This document shows positions 8,907 to 17,165 of a DNA stretch of 64,000 bases, piece after piece. A model generated the notes under the pieces. That model was not told where the DNA came from. It saw only the letters and a program-made list of their open reading frames with translations, and did not search any database. This stretch comes from Roseateles oligotrophus. Lineage in GTDB: Bacteria; Pseudomonadota; Gammaproteobacteria; Burkholderiales; Burkholderiaceae_C. Location: contig NZ_JAJIRN010000008.1 in the NCBI RefSeq assembly GCF_025717515.1, positions 310,001-374,000 on the forward strand, written 5' to 3'. Numbering within the stretch: position 1 is the stretch's first letter; every line of letters starts with the position of its first letter. Both the position numbers and the translations under genes were made by a program.

Positions 8907-10454
8907 TCAGGCGCGCAACTTGAAGGCCGCCACCGAGTCCACCAATTGCGAGGCCTGATCGCGCAGACTTTGTGCCGCTGCCGCGGACTCCTCCACCAAG
9001 GCGGCATTTTGCTGGGTCATCTTGTCCAGCGCGCCGACCGCCTGGCCGATCTCGCCCAGGGTCAAAGCCTGTGCCGAGGTCGAGCCTGAAATCTCCGCCA
9101 CGATTTGCGTCACACGCTGCACGCTCTGCACCACTTCGCCGATGGTGTCGCCGGTGTCCTGCACCAGTTTGGCTCCGCTCTCGACCTTCTCCACCGAGGT
9201 GGAGATCAAGGCCTTGATTTCGCGCGCGGCCTGTGCGCTGCGCTGCGCCAGCAAACGCACCTCGCTGGCCACCACCGCGAAGCCGCGTCCTTGTTCGCCG
9301 GCCCGGGCCGCTTCCACGGCCGCGTTCAGCGCCAGGATATTGGTCTGGAAGGCGATGCTGTCGATCACGCCGATGATGTCGGAGATCTTGTTGGACGACT
9401 GCTGAATTTCCTGCATGGTTGCCACCACGCGGCTGACCATGGCGCCGCCTCGGTCGGCCACCGCCGAGGCCGATTGCGCCAAGCCGTCCGCCTGGCGCGC
9501 GGCATCCGCATTGCTGCGCACACCTTCGCCAAGTTGTTGCATCGCCGCGCCGGTTTGTTCCAGGCTGCTGGCGGCCTGCTCGGTGCGGTTGGACAGATCC
9601 ATATTGCCGGTGGCAATCTCGGCCGAGGCAATGCGCACCTGTTCGGCCGCGCTTCGCACGCCTGAAATCGTGTTCGACAGTTGCTGCTGCATCTGTTGCA
9701 GTGACTGCGTCAGGTCGGCGAGTTCATCGCTGCCTTGTGACTGCACATTCATCGTCAAGTCGCCATCGGCGATGCTGTGCGACAGCGCCTGCGCCTGCTC
9801 GATCGGCTTGATCACCGAGCGCGTGATGGCCAGCGCGATCACCACGCCCAGGCCGATCGCCAGCACCAGCAGCAGCAAGACCAGATTGCTGGCCGACTCG
9901 GCCTGCGCCTCGGCATCGTTTTTGGCCTCGTTCAAGCGTTCGCGGGTATGGTCGGCATAGGCATTGATGGCATCAAGATAAGACTCCATCGCGGGAATCA
10001 ACTCTGCGATGACGCGCGAGCGGATGTCCTGGCCATCCTTTTTGAGCTTGCTCAGCTCGTCCCGTATGGTTTGGTACTGCTTGCGGGTGCCGCCAATCTT
10101 GTCACTCAAACGCTCGGAGGCAGGCGTCTTGCTGAGCTTGTCTAACTCGGTCTGAATCTTGTCCACTCGGGCCGAGGTTTCCTTGGCCTTGCTGGTAAAG
10201 GCTTTGACGAACTCGGCGTCGTCGATGGCCAGGGTGACGATGCGCCGCTGTATGTTCGACTCCGTCAGCCCCGCCCATTGCCGAGCCAATTCCAGCGTGT
10301 GCATATCGGTCTCGACCAATTGCTCGATGCGGGCATTCAGTTGATTGACCCGCATCACCCCCACCACCGAGGCCACCAACATCAAGCTCATCACCAGAGC
10401 GAAGCCGGCCAGCACACGCGCGCGCAAGCGCCAGGAAAGCATTGTTGTACCCAT
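8907..10454 (-). CDS. Methyl-accepting chemotaxis protein
   Basis: This 515-residue transmembrane chemoreceptor has TM1 at about 11-34. A periplasmic four-helix ligand-binding region (about 35-190) ends in ERLNEAKNDAEAQAESA, and TM2 spans about 191-211 (LVLLLLVLAIGLGVVIALAI). A HAMP domain (IKPIEQAQALSHSIADGDLT) precedes the long signalling coil. The hairpin tip is intact (IAFQTNILALNAAVEAARAG, EQGRGFAVVASEVRLLAQRS). There is no C-terminal CheR/CheB pentapeptide; the chain ends AFKLRA. No che genes are nearby, so it is an orphan receptor whose ligand is unknown. Confidence 0.95.
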   Translation of the reverse strand: MGTTMLSWRLRARVLAGFALVMSLMLVASVVGVMRVNQLNARIEQLVETDMHTLELARQWAGLTESNIQRRIVTLAIDDAEFVKAFTSKAKETSARVDKIQTELDKLSKTPASERLSDKIGGTRKQYQTIRDELSKLKKDGQDIRSRVIAELIPAMESYLDAINAYADHTRERLNEAKNDAEAQAESASNLVLLLLVLAIGLGVVIALAITRSVIKPIEQAQALSHSIADGDLTMNVQSQGSDELADLTQSLQQMQQQLSNTISGVRSAAEQVRIASAEIATGNMDLSNRTEQAASSLEQTGAAMQQLGEGVRSNADAARQADGLAQSASAVADRGGAMVSRVVATMQEIQQSSNKISDIIGVIDSIAFQTNILALNAAVEAARAGEQGRGFAVVASEVRLLAQRSAQAAREIKALISTSVEKVESGAKLVQDTGDTIGEVVQSVQRVTQIVAEISGSTSAQALTLGEIGQAVGALDKMTQQNAALVEESAAAAQSLRDQASQLVDSVAAFKLRA

Positions 10455-10602
10455 TGATTCGCCCCGATTCCAGTTTCAATAAAACGAATCAGTATCTGCG
10501 CAGGGCGAAGCCTTGAAAGCTTGAATAGAAGGGTAAGCCCGGATGGGGCCGCTAAACTCCCGCTCTTGCGCAGCAGTACTCCATTCAGCGAGATTCGTAT
10601 CC

Positions 10603-11019
10603 ATGGCCGGCCTCAACCCCACCACCCCCACGCCCACCGAAATCACCGTGCACCAGGCCTCCAAGGTGCTGGAGGTGGCGTTTTCGGATGGCGCGCGCTT
10701 TCGGATCCCGTTCGAACTGATGCGCGTCTACAGCCCCTCGGCCGAGGTCAAAGGCCACGGCCCCGGCCAAGAAACGCTGCAAACCGGCAAACGCGAGGTT
10801 CTGATCACCGCACTCGCCCCGGTCGGCCACTACGCCGTGCAGCCGCAGTTTTCCGACGGTCACGACAGCGGCCTGTTCTCCTGGGACTATCTGTATGAGC
10901 TGGGCGCCAACGAGGCGCGGCTGTGGCAAGACTATGAGGTCCGCTTGGCAGCGGCCGGCGCCAACCGGGATCAGCCGATGGCAGTAGCAGCCCCTGCCGC
11001 GTCGAGCGGCTGCCATTAG
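10603..11019 (+). CDS. DUF971 domain-containing protein
   Basis: This 138-residue soluble protein has the DUF971 (gamma-butyrobetaine hydroxylase N-terminal-like) fold: TEITVHQASKVLEVAFSDG, then FRIPFELMRVYSPSAEV, and PVGHYAVQPQFSDGHDSGLF with DYLYELG. The lone domain occurs next to ubiE in many beta- and gammaproteobacteria, as it does here, and has been suggested to act in iron-sulfur or ubiquinone-related work; that role is not settled. ATG 10603 fits the family start better than an earlier in-frame ATG at 10543. A toxin-antitoxin pair now separates it from ubiE. Confidence 0.87.
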   Translation: MAGLNPTTPTPTEITVHQASKVLEVAFSDGARFRIPFELMRVYSPSAEVKGHGPGQETLQTGKREVLITALAPVGHYAVQPQFSDGHDSGLFSWDYLYELGANEARLWQDYEVRLAAAGANRDQPMAVAAPAASSGCH

Positions 11020-11023
11020 CGTG

Positions 11024-11052
11024 TTGTGGATGGTTAGCGAATTTGCTAACAT
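11024..11052 (+). promoter_or_regulatory. Promoter and 18-base palindromic operator of the HigBA-like pair
   Basis: The near-perfect palindrome GTTAGCGAATTTGCTAAC (11033-11050, one mismatched pair) covers a plausible sigma-70 promoter. Its -35 is TTGTGG at 11024-11029, and its -10 is TAACAT at 11047-11052, with a 17-base spacer. The toxin ATG follows 15 bases later. Autorepression by the XRE antitoxin is the usual arrangement; it is inferred here. Confidence 0.65.
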
Positions 11053-11066
11053 CCGGGCCAGCAGCT

Positions 11067-11393
11067 ATGAGCTTCCAAATTGAGTATTTTCACGAACGAA
11101 TCCTCGCGGAAATCGAATCTTGGCCGGTTGATGTGCTGGCTGACTACGCCCGCTTGCTGGAATTGCTGGCCGAGCATGGCCCCAGTCTTCGCCTGCCGCA
11201 CTCGCGAGCATTCGGAGGCGGGCTGTTCGAATTGCGCCCGCGTGGACGATCCGGCATAGGCCGCGCCTTTTATTGTTTTTTGGTGGGCAAGCGAGTGGTG
11301 ATCTTGCATGCCTTCATCAAGAAAACACAGCAAACGCCTGACGGTGAATTGAAAACCGCGCGCAAGCGCCTGAAGGAGGTCCAAGATGGCTGA
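11067..11393 (+). CDS. RelE/HigB-like toxin (phage Gp49-like family)
   Basis: This 108-residue basic protein of the RelE-fold 'phage-derived Gp49-like' (DUF891) family acts as an mRNA-interferase type toxin. Recognisable elements are YARLLELLAEHGPSLRLPHS, the central GGLFELRPRGRSGIGRAFYC, and the C-terminal HAFIKKTQQTPDGELKTARK. The pattern LFELR...R..YC...V.LLHAFIKKTQKTP is diagnostic. The toxin gene comes first and overlaps the antitoxin by 8 bases, the HigBA order. ATG 11067 is chosen over a TTG at 11043, which lies inside the palindrome. Confidence 0.88.
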   Translation: MSFQIEYFHERILAEIESWPVDVLADYARLLELLAEHGPSLRLPHSRAFGGGLFELRPRGRSGIGRAFYCFLVGKRVVILHAFIKKTQQTPDGELKTARKRLKEVQDG

Positions 11394-11703
11394 TCTGAAT
11401 TACAAGCCCGTGCGCCACGATCACGCGGCCTTCATCGCAAAAGCAAAGCAAAGAGCGGGTTTCACCGACGCGTACGACGAACTCGAACTCGAATATGCGT
11501 TGGCCAGTCAAATGCTGACGGCGCGCTCCAAAGCCGGGCTGACCCAAGATGCCGTGGCCGAGCGCATGGGCACCACCAAAAGCGCGATTTCCCGGCTTGA
11601 GTCGGCCGGCCGACATGCGCCCTCACTCGCGACGCTGAAAAAATATGCATCGGCTGTGGGCTGTGATCTGCAGGTCAAGCTGGTGCCGCACAAGTCGAGC
11701 TGA
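11386..11703 (+). CDS. XRE-family HTH antitoxin (HigA-like)
   Basis: This 105-residue antitoxin has a helix-turn-helix at about 38-95 (SQMLTARSKAGLTQDAVAER, MGTTKSAISRLESAG, LATLKKYASAVGCDLQVKLV). The N-terminal extension DAYDELELEYALA probably contacts the toxin. The HTH type and toxin-first order match HigBA-type type II modules. It probably binds the palindrome at 11033-11050. The pair lies between DUF971 and ubiE. Confidence 0.88.
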   Translation: MADLNYKPVRHDHAAFIAKAKQRAGFTDAYDELELEYALASQMLTARSKAGLTQDAVAERMGTTKSAISRLESAGRHAPSLATLKKYASAVGCDLQVKLVPHKSS

Positions 11704-11766
11704 TGGCCTTTATCGCCCACTGGGCGCCGTCAATTTCCAATCAAATCCTGACCCCGAGACATCCCC

Positions 11767-12498
11767 ATGACCAGCACCCATTTCGGCTACAAAACCGTTG
11801 ACGAACGCGAGAAGGCCAGCCGCGTGCGCGGTGTGTTCGATTCGGTCGCCTCGCGCTACGACGTGATGAACGACCTGATGTCCATGGGCATGCACCGTGC
11901 CTGGAAGGCCTACACCGTGGCGGTGGCCAACCTCAAGGCCGGCGAACGAGTGCTCGACATCGCCGGCGGCACCGGCGATTTGTCGCGTGCTTTTGCCCGC
12001 AAGGTCGGCGACAGCGGCATGGTCGTGCACACCGACATCAACGAGGCGATGCTGCGCCAGGGCCGCAACCGCCTGCTCGACGAAGGCCTGATCTTGCCCA
12101 CCGGCCTGTGCGATGCCGAAAAGCTGCCCTTCAAATCTGGCAGTTTCGATTTGGTCAGCGTCGCCTTCGGTCTGCGCAATATGACCCACAAGGATCAAGC
12201 ACTGGCCGAGATGTGCCGGGTGCTCAAGCCGGGCGGGCGCTTGCTGGTGCTGGAGTTCTCCAAGGTCGCCGCGCCGCTGCAAAAGCCCTATGACTGGTAC
12301 TCGTTCAAGATCCTGCCGCGCCTGGGTCAAATGATTGCCGGCGACGCCGACAGCTACCGCTACCTAGCCGAATCCATCCGCATGCATCCGGGCCAGCAAG
12401 AACTCAAAGCGATGATGAAAACCGCCGGCTTCGGCCATGTCGATGTGCACAACCTCAGCGCCGGGGTGGTGGCGCTGCATGCCGGGATCAAGTGCTGA
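11767..12498 (+). CDS. ubiE: Ubiquinone/menaquinone C-methyltransferase UbiE
   Basis: This 243-residue SAM-dependent methyltransferase methylates the ring carbon of the demethoxyubiquinol or demethylmenaquinol precursor. N-terminal [20 protein letters not shown] and [20 protein letters not shown] are UbiE signatures. SAM motif I is [12 protein letters not shown], and the later family block [14 protein letters not shown] precedes the [19 protein letters not shown] segment. The length is normal. It probably acts at the inner membrane with the other Ubi enzymes, none of which are in the window. Confidence 0.96.
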   Translation: MTSTHFGYKTVDEREKASRVRGVFDSVASRYDVMNDLMSMGMHRAWKAYTVAVANLKAGERVLDIAGGTGDLSRAFARKVGDSGMVVHTDINEAMLRQGRNRLLDEGLILPTGLCDAEKLPFKSGSFDLVSVAFGLRNMTHKDQALAEMCRVLKPGGRLLVLEFSKVAAPLQKPYDWYSFKILPRLGQMIAGDADSYRYLAESIRMHPGQQELKAMMKTAGFGHVDVHNLSAGVVALHAGIKC

Positions 12499-12500
12499 AC

Positions 12501-12544
12501 GTGCCGATAGAGTTGGCGGCCGCTTCTTCCTGGCCGCTCGGCAC
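12501..12544 (+). terminator. Hairpin directly after ubiE, possible terminator
   Basis: The outer arms GTGCCGA and TCGGCAC enclose an inner stem GCGGCC/GGCCGC with a 10-base loop; 8 unpaired bases sit on the 5' side. It begins 2 bases after the ubiE stop. No T-run follows, so it could be a weak or Rho-assisted terminator or an mRNA 3' stabiliser. Confidence 0.35.
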
Positions 12545-12793
12545 TTGCAGCGAGGCCAAGGCAACCACAGCGCGCGGTTGATGCAGCCCTCCGGGAATTT
12601 GGCGGGAGTCGGCTGAGCCGGTTCGCCCCCCCCTGAACCAATGCCCCCAACCCCGGCCTGCATCAGAACAAGTCATTTGAAGCTTGTTCATCCGGGTAAA
12701 CCGTAGGCAATCCGACCGGGATTTGCCTTGGTGGCGGGATGAATTGTCATTTTCCAAAGTTACACTCGCACGTCCCAAAAGGGCAGAACGGCG

Positions 12794-12808
12794 TGCTGCA
12801 TTGCAGCA
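12794..12808. promoter_or_regulatory. Perfect palindrome in the eps leader (site 1)
   Basis: The arms TGCTGC and GCAGCA flank a 3-base centre, 65 bases before the epsD start. It could be an operator or a small hairpin in the eps leader; no regulator is identified. Confidence 0.3.
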
Positions 12809-12825
12809 ACACAAGAATTCAGAGA

Positions 12826-12839
12826 TGCCGGGGCCGGCA
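12826..12839. promoter_or_regulatory. Perfect palindrome in the eps leader (site 2)
   Basis: The arms TGCCGG and CCGGCA flank a GG centre, 33 bases before the epsD start. It is close enough to the ribosome site to affect translation if transcribed, or to act as an operator. Confidence 0.3.
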
Positions 12840-12872
12840 CCTCGAGTGGATTAGATCAAGGGTAGACAAGTC

Positions 12873-13907
12873 ATGAAGCTGAAGACGACTCAACAACAAG
12901 AATTCCTGGCCGCACGCAAGACCTTGCACACCGCGCCGCGCCTGTCGGCTCTGGTTGCCGCCGTCGCGGTGACCGTGCTGCTGGCCGCTTGCGGTGGTGG
13001 TGGCAAGTCCGACAAGGCCTCGCAGACTGCGGCCAAGGTCAATAAAGAAGAGATCACCGTTCATCAGATCAACTTTGTGCTGCAGCGCCAACAAGGCCTC
13101 AAGCCCGAGCAGGCCGAAGCCGCCTCCAAGCAAGTGCTGGAGCGTCTGATCGAGCAAGAACTCGCCGTGCAAAAAGGCCAAGAGCTGAAGATTGACCGCG
13201 ACCCCAAGGTGGTCCAGCAGATCGAAGCCGCCAAGCGCGAAATCATCGCCCGCGCCTATGTCGAGCGCATCGGTGAGTCCATCGCTAAGCCGACGGCCGA
13301 AGAAGTCAGCAAGTACTACAACGAGAAGCCGGCGCTGTTCAAAGACCGCCGCATCTTCAGTCTGCAAGAGCTGGCCATTGAAGCCACGCCCGAGCAGTTC
13401 CCAGTCATCCGCGAAAAGCTGCAATCCTCCAAGAGCATGGCCGAATTCGCCGAGTTCTTGAAGGCGAGCAATATCCGCTTCAACGGCAACCAGGCCGTGC
13501 GTGCCGCCGAGCAGCTGCCGCTGGCCGGCCTCGACGCCATCTCGCGCATGAAGGACGGCGACTCCGCCGTCACGCAAACCCCCACCGGCATGACCGTCTT
13601 GTTCCTGGTCGGCTCGCGCAGCCAGCCGGTTGACGAAGCCCGCGCCAAGCCTGCGATCGAAGCCTTCCTGGGCAACCAGCGCAAGTCCGAGCAAGTGCAA
13701 AAAGACATCAAGGCGCTGCGTGAAGCCGCCAAGATCGAATACATCGGCAAGTTTGCCGAAGGCGCACCGGGCAAGGCCGGCGCGGCACCTGCTTCGGCAC
13801 CTGTTGCAGCCGCCACCGGCGACGCTCCGGCTGCAGCTGCACCCGTGGCTCCGGCCGCCAGCGGCCTCGACGCCAACGCCATCTCCAAGGGCATGGGCCT
13901 GAAGTGA
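12873..13907 (+). CDS. epsD: EpsD-family peptidyl-prolyl cis-trans isomerase lipoprotein
   Basis: This 344-residue periplasmic lipoprotein has a signal with lipobox LLAAC at Cys40, followed by a GGGGK linker. A SurA/parvulin-type N-terminal region follows (KVNKEEITVHQINFVLQRQ, LERLIEQELAVQKGQEL). The PPIase-like part is degenerate (ERIGESIAKPTAEEVSKYYN, RRIFSLQELAI). An Ala/Pro-rich tail closes the chain. The layout fits the EpsD family (TIGR02925), which is found only in exosortase-linked EPS loci. It probably chaperones the outer-membrane export parts. It starts the eps operon and overlaps epsE by 4 bases. Confidence 0.9.
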   Translation: MKLKTTQQQEFLAARKTLHTAPRLSALVAAVAVTVLLAACGGGGKSDKASQTAAKVNKEEITVHQINFVLQRQQGLKPEQAEAASKQVLERLIEQELAVQKGQELKIDRDPKVVQQIEAAKREIIARAYVERIGESIAKPTAEEVSKYYNEKPALFKDRRIFSLQELAIEATPEQFPVIREKLQSSKSMAEFAEFLKASNIRFNGNQAVRAAEQLPLAGLDAISRMKDGDSAVTQTPTGMTVLFLVGSRSQPVDEARAKPAIEAFLGNQRKSEQVQKDIKALREAAKIEYIGKFAEGAPGKAGAAPASAPVAAATGDAPAAAAPVAPAASGLDANAISKGMGLK

Positions 13908-14800
13908 AAGCCATGAAGAAGATGAGCGAGCAGAAAACCATGATGAAGATGAAGCCCATGAGCATGAACAAGGCCTTGTTGGCTTGTGCATTGATGGCAA
14001 CCCAGGCAACGCTGCTGGCCCCGGCCTTCGCGCAAACTACCGCCGCCGCTGCTCCCGTCGCCTCCGCTTCAGCCGAATACCGACTCGGCGCCGGTGACGT
14101 GATGCGCATCTCGGTCTATCAAAACCCCGACCTGACGCTGGAGACACGCGTCTCCGAGAACAACGTCATCTCCTTCCCCTTGCTGGGCAGCATTCGCGTC
14201 GGTGGCCTCAGCGTCACGCAGGCCGAGCAGCTGATCAGCGACGGGCTCAAGAAGGGCAACTTCGTCAAGAACCCGCAAGTCACCATCGTGGTCTTGCAGG
14301 TCAAGGGCAACCAAGCCAGCGTCTTGGGCCAAGTCAACCGCCCGGGCCGTTACCCGATTGAAACAGCCGATATGCGCCTGACCGATCTGATCGCCAACGC
14401 CGGCGGTGTGGTCACCGGTGTGGGCTCCGAAACGCTGATCCTGTCGGGCAAGCGCGAAGGCAAGCCTTACCGTTTGGAAATCGACTTGCCTGGCATCTTT
14501 GCGGTCGGTGGTGGTGCGCAAGACGTCTTCATCCAGAACGGCGACGTGGTCTGGGTGGACCGTGCGCCAATGGTCTACATCTACGGTGAAGTGCAGCGCC
14601 CCGGCCCGATGCGCCTGGAGCGCGGCATGACGCTGATGCAGAGTTTGGCCACGGGTGGCGGCATCACGCAGCGCGGTACCGAAAAGGGCATCCGCGTGCA
14701 CCGCAAGAACGCCGACGGCAAGGTCGAAATCATTCAACTCCCGATGGACGAGAGTTTGAAAGATGGCGACGTTGTTTATGTCAAAGAGAGTTTGTTCTAA
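13904..14800 (+). CDS. epsE: EpsE polysaccharide export (Wza-like) periplasmic protein
   Basis: This 298-residue polysaccharide export protein of the Wza/OPX type has a signal sequence ending PAFAQ (about residue 44). The Poly_export domain is clear (YRLGAGDVMRISVYQNPDLT, ISFPLLGSIRVGGLSVTQAE). Two SLBB repeats follow (ASVLGQVNRPGRYPI and VYIYGEVQRPGPMRLERGM). There is no lipobox and no Wza C-terminal amphipathic helix, as usual for the EpsE (TIGR03028) branch. It should gate export across the periplasm with EpsF. The GTG start overlaps the epsD stop; an ATG at 13913 is an alternative. Confidence 0.93.
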   Translation: MKAMKKMSEQKTMMKMKPMSMNKALLACALMATQATLLAPAFAQTTAAAAPVASASAEYRLGAGDVMRISVYQNPDLTLETRVSENNVISFPLLGSIRVGGLSVTQAEQLISDGLKKGNFVKNPQVTIVVLQVKGNQASVLGQVNRPGRYPIETADMRLTDLIANAGGVVTGVGSETLILSGKREGKPYRLEIDLPGIFAVGGGAQDVFIQNGDVVWVDRAPMVYIYGEVQRPGPMRLERGMTLMQSLATGGGITQRGTEKGIRVHRKNADGKVEIIQLPMDESLKDGDVVYVKESLF

Positions 14801-14812
14801 GGATCGCCGACC

Positions 14813-16243
14813 ATGAGTTTCGGACAATTTATCGCCATATTGCGCGCCCGGTGGGTTCTCTCGGCAGCACTATTTGCCCTGACGGTTTTGACAACGGTTG
14901 TCGTCAGTCTTTTGCTGCCAAAGCAGTACTCAGCTGTTGCGTCGGTCGTTATTGACCCCAAACCAGATCCGTTGTCTTCGGTTTTGTATGGTGGCGGCGC
15001 AAACCCTGCTTTCATGGCCACTCAGGTCGATGTCATCCAGAGTGATCGGGTCGCGCTGCGCGTTGTTCGTAACTTGAAGCTTGGTGAAAATCCGCAAGTG
15101 CGGGCTCAATGGCTGGAAGAAACAAAAGGCATCGGCAGTGTGGAGAGTTGGCTGGCTGAGTCTTTTCAGAAGAACTTGGACGTCAAGCCCTCCCGAGAGT
15201 CGAACGTCATTTCGGTTGGTTATCGGGGCACAGACCCTCGATTTGCTGCGGCCCTTGCCAATGCATTCGTTCAGTCTTTTGCGGAAGTCACGCTGGAGCT
15301 GAAGGTTGATCCAGCCAAACAGTACGGAGCATTTTTCGACGTCCGTGCAAAAGAAGCGCGTGATTCGCTAGAAAAAGTTCAATCAAAGCTGAGTGATTTC
15401 CAAAAGGAAAGCGGTATTACTGCGGCCGATGAGCGTTTGGATATTGAAAACGCTAGGCTGAATGAGCTTTCCACTCAGTTGGTCGGATTGCAAGCGTTGG
15501 CCAGTGATTCGGGCAGTCGGCAATCTATTTCAAAGGGCGCCGGTGGCGACCGTATGCAAGAAGTTTTGGGTAACCCGCTGATTTCCAGTCTCAAGGCCGA
15601 CCAGACGAGATTGGAAGCTCGGCTGGAAGAATTGAATTCCAAGCTCGGTACCAGTCATCCTCAAGTTATCGAAGCCAAGGCCAATTTGACCGAGTTGAAC
15701 AAGCGCGTCGTCGAAGAGACGGCCAAGGTCAGCAGCAGTCTCGGGCTTGCCAACTCGATCAACAACCAACGCCTGGGCGAGCTGCGTACATCCCTGGAAG
15801 CGCAGCGTGCCAAGGTGTTGCAGATGAAGGCCGTGCGAGATCAGGCTGCCGTTTTGGCCAGGGATGTCGAGAGCGCGCAGCGTGCCTATGACATGGTTCT
15901 GGCGCGCTTGAATCAGACCAATCTTGAAAGTCAGACGACACAGAGCTATGTCAGCGTGCTGACGCAGGCAGAGCCACCGCTGAAACCATCTTCGCCGCGC
16001 ATTTTCCTGAATACGGCGTTGTCGGTTTTCGTAGGTACTCTGTTGGCATTGGGTGCAGCTTTCCTGCTTGAAATGCTTGACCGCCGTGTGCGCAGTGTCG
16101 ATGACATTGCCACTGCCATCGGCCTGCCCGTCATTGGCACTCTTCCTAAGCCAGGCACTTCAATTGCTGCGCAGCGAGGCTTGGGCAGCTTGATGCAGCA
16201 GCGCATTCTTGGCCAATTGGCTGCGCCTTCCAAGGGGGCGTAA
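14813..16243 (+). CDS. epsF: EpsF chain-length determinant (Wzz-type polysaccharide co-polymerase)
   Basis: This 476-residue inner-membrane co-polymerase has TM1 at about 15-37 (WVLSAALFALTVLTTVVVSL), then the Wzz motif YSAVASVVIDPKPDPLSS. A long coiled periplasmic helix follows (FQKESGITAADERLDIENAR, EVIEAKANLTELNKRV-like coil). The C-terminal PLKPSSPRIFLNTALSVFVG runs into TM2. There is no kinase domain; that is supplied by the next gene. It should set chain length together with the Wzy-type polymerase at 23308. Codon use is visibly richer in T/A third positions than in epsD/epsE. Confidence 0.93.
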   Translation: MSFGQFIAILRARWVLSAALFALTVLTTVVVSLLLPKQYSAVASVVIDPKPDPLSSVLYGGGANPAFMATQVDVIQSDRVALRVVRNLKLGENPQVRAQWLEETKGIGSVESWLAESFQKNLDVKPSRESNVISVGYRGTDPRFAAALANAFVQSFAEVTLELKVDPAKQYGAFFDVRAKEARDSLEKVQSKLSDFQKESGITAADERLDIENARLNELSTQLVGLQALASDSGSRQSISKGAGGDRMQEVLGNPLISSLKADQTRLEARLEELNSKLGTSHPQVIEAKANLTELNKRVVEETAKVSSSLGLANSINNQRLGELRTSLEAQRAKVLQMKAVRDQAAVLARDVESAQRAYDMVLARLNQTNLESQTTQSYVSVLTQAEPPLKPSSPRIFLNTALSVFVGTLLALGAAFLLEMLDRRVRSVDDIATAIGLPVIGTLPKPGTSIAAQRGLGSLMQQRILGQLAAPSKGA

Positions 16244-17158
16244 ATGTCACACCAATCAGAATCGACCATGACAGACCGAGCTTCTTCCGCAGTAAGCGGT
16301 GCCAACTCCAAGCCCGATGTCCGGGATCGCTCCATTGGCGACATCATTGCCGACACCCGCAATCTGAGTGTCGAGCAGGTTGAGAAGATTGTTGCTCATC
16401 AAAAGCAGACCGGCGCTCGCTTTGGTGAGGCCGCAATTGCCTTGGGCTTTGCCAGTTCAGATGATGTGTTGTTCGCACTGGCACAGCAATATCACTACCC
16501 TCTGGCAGCCGAAGACCAGCGCAAGCTCAGTCCGGAACTGGTGACTTTGAACCAGCCGTTTTCGGCACAGTCCGAGGCCTTCCGGGCTCTGCGTAGCCAG
16601 ATCATCATGCGGGTGTTGGGCGACGAGGGTTCCGAGCGTCATTCCTTGGCCGTGGTCAGTCCGGACAATGGTGACGGCAAGACGTTTTTTGCCGCAAATT
16701 TGGCCGTCACCCTGGCGCAATTGGGTGGCCGTACCTTGCTGGTGGACGCGGATATGCGCTCGCCCAGGTTGCATGAGGTCTTCGGCTTGACAAATGCGAC
16801 CGGTTTGTCCGGCATCTTGTCGGGTCGATCCGAGAACCAAGTCGTGCAGCAAGTGCCAAGCGTGCCCAATCTATTCTTGTTGCCGGTTGGCGCCACGCCA
16901 CCGAATCCGGTGGAGCTGGTGGAGCGGCCTGCTTTTGGGTTGCTGGTTCGCGAGTTGGCGGGCAAGTTCGACCATGTGGTGGTCGACACCCCGGCCGGAT
17001 CACTCGGCTCGGACGCTGCAGTGATCGCCTCCAAATGCGGCGCTGCGGTCATCATCGCTCGCAAGAATTCCTCGCGGGTTGAGGCGCTTCAACAATTGGT
17101 CTCCTTGTTGAGTGATGGTCGTACCAAGCTCGCCGGGGTGGTGATCAACGAGTTCTGA
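16244..17158 (+). CDS. epsG: EpsG bacterial tyrosine kinase with N-terminal MshEN-like domain
   Basis: This 304-residue BY-kinase (TIGR03029 type) partners EpsF. Residues about 31-86 look like half of an MshEN/GspE N-terminal domain (VEKIVAHQKQTGARFGEAAI, ALGFASSDDVLFALAQQ). The kinase domain has Walker A SPDNGDGKT (139-147), Walker A' LLVDADMR (165-172) and a Walker B-like VVVDTPAG. The C terminus stops at VVINEF, so the tyrosine cluster of Wzc/CpsD is missing, as is usual in this branch. It is cytoplasmic and membrane-associated through EpsF. A GGGGG ribosome site lies 5 bases upstream. Confidence 0.92.
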   Translation: MSHQSESTMTDRASSAVSGANSKPDVRDRSIGDIIADTRNLSVEQVEKIVAHQKQTGARFGEAAIALGFASSDDVLFALAQQYHYPLAAEDQRKLSPELVTLNQPFSAQSEAFRALRSQIIMRVLGDEGSERHSLAVVSPDNGDGKTFFAANLAVTLAQLGGRTLLVDADMRSPRLHEVFGLTNATGLSGILSGRSENQVVQQVPSVPNLFLLPVGATPPNPVELVERPAFGLLVRELAGKFDHVVVDTPAGSLGSDAAVIASKCGAAVIIARKNSSRVEALQQLVSLLSDGRTKLAGVVINEF

Positions 17159-17165
17159 GTAGACG

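Larger units (their letters stand above)
12499..12872. other. 374-base gene-free leader region between ubiE and the eps operon
   Basis: No credible reading frame is seen. The region holds a large hairpin after ubiE (12501-12544) and two short perfect palindromes near the eps start (12794-12808 and 12826-12839). I could not identify a convincing sigma-70 or sigma-54 promoter by eye. As the gap before a long polysaccharide operon it probably carries the main eps promoter. Confidence 0.5.

Noticed and set aside
12819-14009. Minus-strand open frame (396 codons) across epsD
   Set aside because: It mirrors epsD codons; composition is low-complexity and it has no motif.
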